Positions 21,673-31,236 of a DNA stretch of 48,497 nucleotides are shown one piece after another. The notes under the pieces were generated by a model. That model was not told the origin of the DNA and made no database searches. It saw only the letters and a program-made list of their open reading frames with translations. Source of the DNA: Cudoniella acicularis (taxonomy: Eukaryota > Ascomycota > Leotiomycetes > Helotiales > Helotiaceae). Each line of letters opens with the position of its first letter. Positions within the stretch are counted from its first letter, which is position 1. Made by a program: the position numbers and the translations under genes. Location of the stretch: NCBI GenBank assembly GCA_013054445.1, contig JAAMPI010000241.1:1-48497 (forward strand), in the 5' to 3' direction.

Positions 21673-22455
21673 ATGTGCAGATACGTTTGCTGGGAGTACG
21701 CTTGCGGGTGCACTCACCACTCAACTTTATACAACTGCTTAAATAAGAACAATGAGCCCCAGTTTTGCGGAGCTTACTATCAAATCATTAGAGAGTATAG
21801 GGTCAAGGTTAAAGTTAGCATCTTCTGTAAGCTCTGTGAGAAGGATCGATCCTTTTGGAAGAATCTCGAGCCGCAAGCCGATCCCAACCCGAGTATTACG
21901 GAGCGCGCTGAGCTTTTCTGCGATCTGGTCCACGAAATTGACCTTGTGCGTGGGCTTGAGTGGGAAGAAATGAAAGGCTCCCTTCCCTTCCGCGGTTGGC
22001 TTAATGATGGAGATCTTACTTAGATGAAAGATGCCTATAGCTGTGTCCAAACTGCTATTCGGTACCTCATCAGCAAGAATGAAGTCATCGAGGGGCAGCC
22101 TCCGGAGTTTATGAGGCGGACTGTTACCCCCGTATCGGAGCATCTAGAAGCCCTCTTGGTAGGTAAATTACCAGAAGGGGATAGAAAATGCTCAGTCTGT
22201 TACAGGGCTTTGGGGGAGTTGTCAAATGGTGTCGTCGAAATGCCAGTTAAGACTCGTTGCAACCATGTTTCTGGATATGTTTGTATCTACAAATGGCTCG
22301 AAAACCGAATTAAATCTAGTTGCCTAATCTGCAGGCAAACTCTTGGGCAAGGAGAGCTGGTTGTCAATAATTGGATCTCCCGCAAGGTCATTGAACGACC
22401 CGATTTTCCAACTCCATGGTGGTTGGAAAAGCTCAGAGCTTCTGTGGACGATTAA
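21673..22455 (+). pseudogene. Cys-rich/RING family paralogue A, interrupted by an in-frame TAG
   Basis: The frame starts MCRYVCWEYACGC and runs 116 codons to a TAG at 22021-22023, then continues in the same frame for 143 codons to 22455. The upstream half has the family's spaced cysteines (Cys2, Cys11, ~Cys21, ~Cys32) and an FCKLC motif. The downstream half holds a RING-type finger (CSVC ... TRCNH ... YVCIYKWL ... CLIC) and a conserved tail (ERPDFPTPWWLEKL). In paralogue B the residue at the stop is Trp (LDWMKVAYGC against LT-stop-MKDAYSC). A TGG-to-TAG change is a CpA-to-TpA transition on the other strand, as RIP makes. It is most likely a young pseudogene; readthrough, or two separate proteins, are alternatives. 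RING fingers usually recruit ubiquitin-conjugating enzymes, but this one lacks some canonical ligands, so E3 activity is uncertain. Confidence 0.7.
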
Positions 22456-23311
22456 GCAATCGCAAGTCATCATCTAAGCTTTCATCCTGCTAACTAGCTC
22501 AGGCTGTTACTAGGATGCTTTAATTACAAAATTCCTGTAAATAAATTTGGAAGAGCACTCCGGCTCCCAAGGTATTTTGGAGAGAACCTGATACCTACTT
22601 AAATACTGTGACGTATTATTAACCTTTTTGTAACTTTACTTACTTTACTTAATAAGCATGACCAACCATTTTCCATGCTGCTCATGCTGTCATACAGTCA
22701 ATCTAGTTATAAGAGAGCCGCAAACTCGTTTAAAGTTGCATGATATTAAAGTCCATTAATTACATTTAAGTTGGTGACACCGCGACCCAAAGCTACGTGT
22801 AATACAGCACTTAAAAAGGAATTATTATGGTTCAGTAACGCATTATTAACAGGAGATGAGAACTAAATTTACGCGCCCCGGATTCTCCATCCGTATTTGG
22901 GCCTTCGTCTTAATCGGTAACCATTTAATTATTTTAGGTGTTTATAACTCACAATTGCGTACGAGGACGTTCTCATAAGAAAAGGTTACCAGAGACGCGA
23001 ATATTTAGAATGATTGTATTTATAAGCATTACTTTCTTATGATTGAAACAGTTCTTGAAAAATGGGGGGCTTAAAAAGAATTATACAGTAACTCACGGAA
23101 CAAGATAAAGACAGCTTAGCGCGTTTCCCTAAAACAGGACGTTGGAGGCAGAACAATTGTCTTGCATTTAATATATATTTGCCCACGATTACTGAGAACT
23201 TAAATAAAATCCTCACCCCCACACATTCATCGCATCTCACAAAACAAAAAACTTCAAGACGCTTTCTTCTTCAAGGAAGGCTAGGACATTCAACTCAAGT
23301 TACTGAACAAA
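22456..23311. other. AT-rich intergenic spacer
   Basis: No gene is supportable. The last ~80 nt before paralogue B are pyrimidine/AC-rich (ACAAAACAAAAAAC), like a 5' leader. Confidence 0.45.
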
Positions 23312-23920
23312 ATGTGCAGACTAATCTACTGGAGGTCCGCTTGTGGGCATAGAGATCCTTCTAAAAGCATGATTCTGTGCCGAAATGATGAAAATGTTCC
23401 GATTAAATGCCAGAACATCAACGGCGAAATCATGGAGAGCGAAGTAGTCGAGGTAGAAGCTGATCACTTTTGCTACAGCTGCACCAATGATGTATCCTTC
23501 CGGAAAGACTTCGAGCCACTACCCGCTCCCAGTGCAGATATTCTTGAGCTTGCGGATGCCATCATGAATGTGCCTGGACGACATCTGCCTGGCACAAGAA
23601 GCTTATGGGGTGTTACAGAACCAGCGAATGCAATGCTCAACGACATAGACCTCGATTGGATGAAGGTCGCATACGGTTGCCTCCGGGTTTCGCTTCGGCA
23701 TTATATTAACTCGGAATCACCAGTGTGCGAGAAAATCTACCAGATCATGTTGCGTTTGCAATTATTGGCCGATATTATCGAGCTACAACCTTTGCAGTTC
23801 CAGAGGCAGATTCGCATCCAAGAATCGAATCATCCAGAAACGGTGACTTGGGAATTTATTGACAGACCTGACTTTCTAACTCCTGAGTGGCTACAGATAC
23901 TCAGGGGTGATGAGATTTAG
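23312..23920 (+). CDS. Cys-rich/RING family paralogue B: intact frame, RING region missing
   Basis: An uninterrupted 202-codon frame starting MCRLIYWRSACGH. It keeps the N-terminal cysteine pattern (Cys2, Cys11, ~Cys23, ~Cys33, then FCYSC) and the middle segment with LDWMKVAYGC. It also keeps the C-terminal tail (DRPDFLTPEWLQIL), which aligns with ERPDFPTPWWLEKL of paralogue A. The RING finger found between these in paralogues A and C is absent. About 25 Gln/Arg-rich residues (ELQPLQFQRQIRIQESN) stand in its place. So the gene looks like an internal deletion product that kept the frame. Function is unknown. The N-terminal cysteines probably bind zinc (inference). It lies about 0.85 kb from paralogue A in the same orientation. 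Confidence 0.68.
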   Translation: MCRLIYWRSACGHRDPSKSMILCRNDENVPIKCQNINGEIMESEVVEVEADHFCYSCTNDVSFRKDFEPLPAPSADILELADAIMNVPGRHLPGTRSLWGVTEPANAMLNDIDLDWMKVAYGCLRVSLRHYINSESPVCEKIYQIMLRLQLLADIIELQPLQFQRQIRIQESNHPETVTWEFIDRPDFLTPEWLQILRGDEI

Positions 23921-24719
23921 AGAGGGGTAACCAGAATCCCAAGCAAGTACTCAGCCAAGTACCTTGCGGGATGGTTTTTATCTAAAGTCTACTAATATTA
24001 AATACTGAAATAAATTGGATATTTTCACCGGAGACTAATGAATAACGAGATTTTGTGAGATATTTTGAATCGTCTTTTAAATGTGTGACTCGATTGGGCT
24101 AATGTTACCCCAGGCGAGTGAGCTCACCGCAATCAAACTCTTCTTAAGTAGTACCCCATCGGATTTTCACCTAATGTCATACTTCTAGTAGAATTTGTGA
24201 AAATTCTTTTGAGCGTGGCGGTAATGTACGCTGAATTAATAATGTTATTCAGCATAGATAGTGTAAATGGTTAACGATCAGTAGCTTACATCGCTGTTGC
24301 TCGCTAAATTACAGGCAATTAAGCGCTGAACGATTAGCAGGTGAAGCCCAAGCCACAACGCTGCATCATCTGTAGGGAATGTGAACGCAGCCCCGTTTCC
24401 CTCGTTTTCCAGCAACATTTTCCTTATCAAAAATCAAAAGTCATAAACTTTCAAAAGCTAGTTATTAAAAAGTATCTTTACCTTCTAAAACTCACGATTA
24501 CTTATTTTCTATACTATAATTATTCTTAGTTATTTTATAACATTCAAGTGATCGCGATAGCTTTCGTTTTCGAAAGCCTGAAAGCGAGGTCACGACGCCT
24601 AGAAATCGCTTAAAAGTAGCCTGAAAACGCAGACTTACTTCGTTAGCTGACCAGGCTCGTAACGTCACTTTTAAACTGGAAGCCCGTAAGAATCTATCAT
24701 AAATTATAACCATCTCTCC
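23921..24719. other. AT-rich intergenic spacer
   Basis: No coding frame is convincing. I see nothing else that I can name. Confidence 0.4.
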
Positions 24720-24918
24720 TGTTATGAGAACCCCTACTTATATAAGAACAGAACCTCTGTTCGTGTGAGTACGTCTCCGAGTGATATTATAAGTTCCTCT
24801 TCTCGTGTGATTCTTTTCCCATAAAGTTACCTAGCTTTGTCAATAAAATTCAACAGTCAAATCTGGCTGTTCGAGACCGCTAGAACCGAATACAGCAAAT
24901 TGCATTCCTATTATAACA
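24720..24918 (+). mobile_element. Candidate solo LTR (about 199 bp)
   Basis: The segment begins TGTTATGAGA and ends ATTATAACA, so it has the TG...CA ends and a 6-bp inverted terminal repeat (TGTTAT/ATAACA). A TATATAAG box lies about 20 nt inside and an AATAAA poly(A)-type signal at about 24,843. I do not see a matching 5-bp target duplication, and no second copy is in the window, so this stays tentative. It ends three bases before the stop codon of the HET gene. Confidence 0.3.
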
Positions 24919-24921
24919 AAC

Positions 24922-27774
24922 TTAAGTAATCCTAATCGTTTTCATCTCTTGAGATAAGAACGGGCCATCCAGCTCATTCTTTTTTAGCTCATACCAGAAT
25001 ATGCCGACTTTTTCAAAGCAGGTATGGCCTCCACCGCTGCAGTCACGGCCCTTACACACATCTACTGTACCATGCGCACACTGTAAGACGACCCCCCATA
25101 TAGCCCTAGGCAGATCCCGCGGACCATTCGGGATCGAATCTGGAGAGCCCGAAAACGATAAGATCTGAGCGCCATACAGACCTCCAACAGGGGCCATAAG
25201 ATGAATATCGGGGGCGAACTTGGCTCGTCTTTCATATCCATCGAACGATATGGACTGGCCATCCAAAGTCCGAACATGAAGAATAAAAGATTTAATGTCC
25301 AAATACGGATATTTAATCGGCGTCGTTGGGCTCAGAGGGAGGTGACCAGATTGGGGGCCTTTGAATTCTATCTTTTGGGCAGTGTACCTTAGCTCGCAGG
25401 CCCTGTCTTCATTCCCCTTCGTAAAGGGCAACAACCGTTGGTACACGGTTCCGTAAACGGAACCCCAAGACCAGGAAGGTGCGCGATATGGCGTTGGTCG
25501 TTTTAAGGGGGTGCCTTGCACGCTCCACAGGAGGTCAAGAAACCCATGGCGCGTCCATAGACCATTCTGGTAAAAATATTCATTTTGCTGCCCGAGAATT
25601 GCATTGGCAACGCCTTTTATGGCGATCAAGCGGTCTGTAGGTTGTGTCAGATGACAGCTGGTGTACATTGTTACCAGTTTGAACCACCGCTGATGAAGCC
25701 TGAGCTGCCGCCGGAGGGGTAAGCCCTTAGAATCTTCCGAGTGCGGGGCGTTGAAGAGTGTCCCAAGCGCGGCGCGATAACCAAGCATGGTACGGTCGAA
25801 AATGAATGTTGGTATAACTTCATAGCTTTCTCAGAAGCTTTATAAGAAGGGTAGTAGTTGGGATTTGGAACTCTTATAAGCTTTCGAGAATTCATCTTGC
25901 TGCCAGGCGAGTACTTCGGTTTTATATTCCGAGCCAGCATTTGATCTTTAGTGAGATACATTTTGTTGTCCACTTTAGGGTCCTTCTCCTTGAAATCATG
26001 TTGTTTGCCGTCAGACCGTAAAATTTTTAGCTCCGGGTATCGAATCCCTTCTATCTCTAACTCCGATGCGTACAAAGTATTGCACTCAAAGAATAAGAGG
26101 GAAGCGCCGAAATGTATGATTCGACGCGAAAGGAGCCTTTCCTGGAAGGCCCAGGCTCGTTCACTCAACGGGCTATGGTCGAGTTCAGCAGTGACGGCTT
26201 CGGAGTGGGTGATCCTTTTCACCGGTTGGACTATGAAGCTCCCAGAGTCTGTCCAAAGGACGCACGGATAGTGCGAGAGATAGTTCCGGTAGTGGAAGCA
26301 TCCTCCGTCTGAGGTGGCGGAGCCAGATGAAGAGATACTGTGAACATGTTGGAAACTCAGAGTTAGCGTTTTCAGGATTGAGAAGAGGAAGGAAAGAAGA
26401 GTCACCGTGAGGCAAGAAATTTGAGTTTAGAGGCATTGCTTGACTTCCGAGAAAATTCTTGGGGGAAATTTATGTTTAAAATATGCAAAATATGGAAAGA
26501 ACTTAGAAGGGACAGAAGCACCTACGTGCAAGCAGCTTGGGCGTAGATCAAGGACATCTTTTCTGCTTGTTGTGCCCAGTCATCGCGACTGCCTTGTTTG
26601 ATACAAAGCGAGTCGATCCAAATATACTTGTATCCCATTTGGCGGGTAAAACAAATCGCGTCTTTAAAATTCCTTGTCAACCGCTCGTAGTCGATTTCTT
26701 TGCACATATCTTCATAGGCATCTTCTGTTAGAGTATACTCTATCCTCGTCTCACCCCAGCAATGGCTAAGAGCTAGATATTCAATATCCGTCTCATCTTC
26801 GGACGGAATGTGAAGGCGAAGTTCTTTCGAGTTGACATGGTCACCAACGCAGACAAGCCTGGTGGGCGGCTTGATTGTCGTCTCTTCTGTAGTGGGGCAG
26901 GAGTGGAATCTTTTGTATCGATCAAGCCAGCCTTTAGCAATTGAAACGCAACCTGGAGACCCGGTGGAAATGTTCAAGTCGACTGTTTGGGCTTCCCCAG
27001 GCTCTGATAAAGTCAGCAAAATTCCGGGAGGGTTTTATATATACTCAAAAAGGATCTGGTTCAAATACCGAGATTTATTTCTATTTGCGGGCCTAAGTTT
27101 TCCCAGTTCCGTCGAAGCTGCATGTAATACTTCACCTGGGCTTCGAAACTGTCGCTTGATTTAATCCATAATTTTACCCGTAGTTGTGAGGCTTGGGAAA
27201 CATGATCTCGGAGCTCGACATGAGTGAGTTCGGGATCTTCATGAGGCTTGGCGTGAAGAGAATCTACCTCCTGTGCTCGGAGTTTCTCATCCGCTCTCAT
27301 AATCTTCCGGCGCTCGCTTGCCGGTATCGAGTACCAAAAAATATTGCACAAATGACAGAGTATCTGCGATGAGGCTTGGAGGTCTCGAAGAGATTTGTGC
27401 CACTCGTGCAACTCGTACCGTCGTGTGAATATATCCTTTGATCCTGTCAGCAGACCGGACTCGCTGACTACGCGCAGACATTTTTCACACATCATGTTGG
27501 TAGTACTGGAATCACTGGCCTCTGGTGGAGTCTTCGGTAGTCGCAAGTCGAACCGTGGGGGCTGGATGACCCAGCGCCGCCAGAATTCGTCGAAGGATGG
27601 TCCATCAGGGTCAATCTGGATAGGAGTCGGTGATAGTTTCTTGGATCTGAAATGCGAAGATTTGAAGAGGCTGAAGCACGGCATTTGGAAAAGATGAAGA
27701 ATGACGTCTCTAATGTGAGGTTTGGCGTCCCTGTTGACAAAATTATTCAGAACTATGTTACCGATATTCCACAT
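24922..27774 (-). CDS. HET-domain (heterokaryon incompatibility) protein, with an unresolved frame break
   Basis: Exons 27774-27069, 27003-26526 and 26337-~25830 (introns 65 and 188 nt) join in phase. The rest, down to 24922, is in another frame. The N-terminal region has a CxxC pair (MMCEKC, LCHLC). The HET domain shows all three signature blocks: YLALSHCWGET, YIWIDSLCIKQGSRDDW, and RAWAFQERLLSRR. The C-terminal part (LHQRWFKLV, PTDRLIAIKGVANAI, and YRAPSWSWGS) is typical of this family. To read from exon 3 into the last part, either one base is missing near 25,825-25,832 or an atypical 68-nt intron (GTACCA donor) exists. HET proteins trigger cell death on encounter with non-self partners. 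Another possible start, MPCFSLF, lies at 27684. Whether it is functional depends on the frame break. Confidence 0.8.
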
Positions 27775-29240
27775 ACAAGGAGGATATCCACAAAGATGGT
27801 TGAGGCGGTGGATTTTGATGGTGTACTAGTTGCTAAGGCATCTGTATGCGGGTAGTATGTGACCGTGATAGCGGGAGGGTTGCCACGTCACATATCCGTT
27901 TTTGGCGAAGGCAAACCTCATCAACCAAATGCCTCGCGACTTGAAAACATTTGCTTGAAACTCTTTCCCAACAAGAAAATTTGATACGTATCATGTGATA
28001 AGATGGGGTATTGAGAAGAATTGAATATGTGGTACAACGCGACCGAGATAGGCGGAATGTACTGAGATTGCGAGGCAAAGGCTACTTGAGATGACCGTTA
28101 GCGAATGAACAGAAGGCCAAGTAACCAAGCTGCCGCACACTTGTAGACAATACTGTATTTGTATAGCATGAGCTAAGCTGAAGTGAGTGCAATTGTCAAT
28201 GGTTGCAGATTTGGTGAAAAGAGAGCTCAGGGAGCCAACCAAGGTCGAGCCGGAGAAAAGGAGCCAGGCACGGGCGGGCGACTCTTGTCATAGAGCATCC
28301 TACTGAAGTCTCTGTCCTTTGGTTGCTTGTTCTTTAAGCCTCTTTTGAAGATTAGGCGTTGCAGTGGTGGTAAAGAAATCGAATTGATCGGAGCGATGGA
28401 ATTGGGTTTGAGTAGCACAGTGACACATGACACCCGACCTACCGCTCAAGGCACCACGCAGCCGTAAAGAATAAGCAATAGAGTTCCTTTTCTCTTTAAT
28501 CTCTGAATCTTTCCCTTCCGAGTAGTATGTACGATATTTTCAACTGCCGGGTTTCTAGTCTAGTTGAACTTGATAATGTTTCACAGCAGGAAAACAACTC
28601 AGCTTCATCAACCAGAAATTACATATTAGATACTGAATTAAAAAGAGAGCGTACAGACTTCTAAGTATGTATGAATCACTGTGCTACTGTGGATTTATTA
28701 CCTTTTATTAAATAATAAATTCAGACATTCGTGTATCTCTAACACCCAGAAAATACCAGACTGAGTATCTCTCCTTCTGTGAGCATTTCTTCTCACATAA
28801 ATGACTTCACTTGAAATCTGTCTGGCCATATAGAATAGAAGTCTCGAATATGACAGCGAATTCTGAGTCCAGCCGCTACTTACAATACTCATTCTTCCTT
28901 AGCAGTAGACAATAGAGAACTCTCTTGAGCAACCTCTCGATAAAAACAAACTCGAAAAACAACCAATATCCGGAGAAAACAGGAATCAATTTGTTTTTAG
29001 AACCAGAAGTCACTTGACGAAATAAAATCTCAGAGAAAAGAACAGACTATAGAACAACACTACTATCTCATATGTAAGTCAAGCCAGCTGCAAGGCCATC
29101 TTTCCTTCCTCCCTTTTTTCTTTTTGAAATCAACCCACCTTCATCCCCCATCAAACACAACACCTCTAACTCGATCACGACGATTCGGCAAACCAGCGCG
29201 CCACTACATCAACACTTCAACACATCAGCACGTCAGTAAA
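27775..29240. other. Gene-free spacer, AT-rich on the right
   Basis: The left part probably holds the HET promoter. The right ~600 nt are AT-rich with no protein-like frame. The ~120 nt before 29241 are AC-rich, like a 5' leader of paralogue C. Confidence 0.45.
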
Positions 29241-30104
29241 ATGTGCAAAAGAAAACACTTTAAGTACGCCTGTAGGCACACAAGTGAAGAGACCTCCCCC
29301 TGTGACACCAGCTTTCACGGCACGCTGACCTGTCACAATATGTACGCAGAGCCACAACTCCACATCGACACCACCATTTTCTGCACGGATTGCCTGTACT
29401 CCCTCCCTTTCTGGAAATCCAAATCCATTCCTGCCGTAGATCCAGCGTACACTTCCAACCCCGATTTCATGAAAACTGCTGAACAGATTTGGGGACGATC
29501 TCACTCCGGGGTTTGGGGTTCTATACCTGGATGGGATCGCTATACATAAAAACTCAACAAACGAGATCTTGATTGGGTACTCAGCGCTTACCACTTCCTA
29601 ACGCTTGCCCTTAAACACCAAGTCGATACCCACAAGCATCTCAACCCTGATTGCTTTAAAAACAGATGTTATCTTCTGCAGCAACTGGGTGTGGCCTGGC
29701 AAGCGAACCTCGGAAATGGTCAAGAATCTAATGAGACTCCTGCACCAATCACCCTCGACGATTTGCCAGATGAGTGCCCCATATGTCGGCAAGAGCCAGA
29801 AGTTTTTCCAACTGGCGGAGAAGCAGAGGTTGTGATTAGGACTCCGTGCAACTATATTTTTGGAGATATCTGCATCGAGATGTGGTTAAGAGACGGGCGA
29901 AATAATTATACCTGCCTATTATGCAGAGGATCTCTCAAGGATTGGAAGGCGTTTGAAGAGGAACGCGTCCCAGAATGGCTAGTAGAGCTTTCATGGGAAT
30001 TAACTGGGTTCATAGTGTACAAACCTACTCTTTACTATCAAGTGTTGGACGTTATACGAACCGCTGAACAGTGGATTTGGATTAGATCGGCTTTTTTCCA
30101 CTGA
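29241..30104 (+). pseudogene. Cys-rich/RING family paralogue C, interrupted by an in-frame TAA
   Basis: The frame starts MCKRKHFKYACRH and has Cys2, Cys11, ~Cys21, ~Cys31 and FCTDC, as in paralogues A and B. A TAA at 29547-29549 ends it after 102 codons. The same frame then stays open for 185 codons to 30104. The middle segment RDLDWVLSAY aligns with IDLDWMKVAY of paralogue B and lies after the stop, so removing the stop by an intron would remove conserved sequence. The RING-like finger is DECPICRQ ... TPCNYIFGDICIEMWL ... CLLC. Its usual CxH has become CNY, so one zinc ligand looks lost. The tail VPEWLVEL matches the other copies. TAA could derive from CAA by a RIP-type change. Probably a pseudogene; readthrough is the alternative. 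Confidence 0.7.
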
Positions 30105-30777
30105 AAATACAGTGGACTAGAAACTTTTCGCCCGAGGCTGATGGATCTCAATCTTAAGCGGTCTCCTTTGACAGCCTCATCATCAAAAAAATCATTGGTC
30201 ATAATGAGGTTTTGATGGTCTCTTTAGACTTGCTTAGCCTTGACGTTGAGCGATCTAGCACAGGTTCGCTTAACGTTGGCCACTTCACCAAATACATGAA
30301 CACAGTATACATAGTACATAGCATCACATAAACTCATAAAACAAATTAAGCAATTTTCAAGTGACAATGAGAACAAATTGAACTATGCATAATAATCCTT
30401 TGGCACCAATAAAAATCTTCGTACGAATCATTTCAAATTCGCAACACACGCGCGTGACTTCAGGAAGGCGACTAGCCCTCCTTTCACAAACGAGAAGAAA
30501 AAGCAAATCTTTCTGGCCAGAACATCAGAGCCACGAGATTTTCGAGGCCACCCTGGCCAGAGCACGGAGAAAATTCAAGCCACCTAGAGATATAAAAACA
30601 AAGAGTTTGGGCAACGATTTTGGTATGTCATTTTATGGATTCCTCGATTGACACGAGATCCTGCATTAGTTGAATAATTTTCCCAGTAAGTTGAGATTGC
30701 CGCTCCGAGAACTCCATCTTTGCCCAACTCCTGAAAGTAAGACAAATCCAACCTCCGCTGCCCTCCCCCTAATCCGA
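30105..30777. other. Gene-free spacer
   Basis: No convincing coding frame. It is the shared downstream region of paralogue C (+) and the Ser/His/Arg-rich gene (-). Confidence 0.45.
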
Positions 30778-31236
30778 TTACCGGAAAGAGAATAAATTCT
30801 TCGATCGCTTTTTCCTCGAGCCCTCTGACCTAGTCCCACCCTCAGACGGAGCCGCTCTATCCTGAGCCTGGCTATCAAGCCATCCGTGAACCCTCCTGCT
30901 CAGCCCAGATTCCGAAGTTCCTCGCACGGAGACGTCAGGCTCTTGAGTGACCACGTGCGGATCCCGTAAATAGGGCCAGATGTCATTGCTTCGACCTTGG
31001 AATGCGCCTCGGAGAGGAAAAGCGGATGGGATTAATGGTGGTTTTCCCCATGATTTTTTATTCTTGGAATCAGTTTGAGAGCTGCGATGAGATCGGGATT
31101 CAGAACCGCTTCGTGATGAATGGTGAGAGCTGTGCCGCGAGCTGTGGCTAGAACTTTGTTGAGAGCTCCGTTGGGACCGCTCGGAGCGGTGTGGATTTGA
31201 ATGGTACGACGAATCTGACGACGAGTCTGACGACAT
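30778..31236 (-). CDS. Small Ser/His/Arg-rich hypothetical protein
   Basis: Single exon of 152 codons. The start MSSDSSSDSSYHSN is preferred over an in-frame ATG 16 codons earlier because it begins the compositionally distinct part. The first ~55 residues are an almost pure Ser/His/Arg/Gln low-complexity run (HSSRHSSHHSSRSGSESRSH). The rest is more ordinary (LRGAFQGRSNDIWPYLRDPH) and ends in a basic KKRSKNLFSFR. It is probably intrinsically disordered. I do not recognise a family. Confidence 0.55.
   Translation of the reverse strand: MSSDSSSDSSYHSNPHRSERSQRSSQQSSSHSSRHSSHHSSRSGSESRSHRSSQTDSKNKKSWGKPPLIPSAFPLRGAFQGRSNDIWPYLRDPHVVTQEPDVSVRGTSESGLSRRVHGWLDSQAQDRAAPSEGGTRSEGSRKKRSKNLFSFR

Noticed and set aside
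27833..28433. Several minus-strand frames of 60-85 codons
   Set aside because: Short, mutually overlapping, no shared motif or start context. Treated as chance frames in the HET promoter region.
29511..29582. An intron removing the TAA of RING paralogue C (GTTTGG ... CTCAG)
   Set aside because: The donor is poor, and the intron would delete the DLDW block that is conserved in paralogue B.
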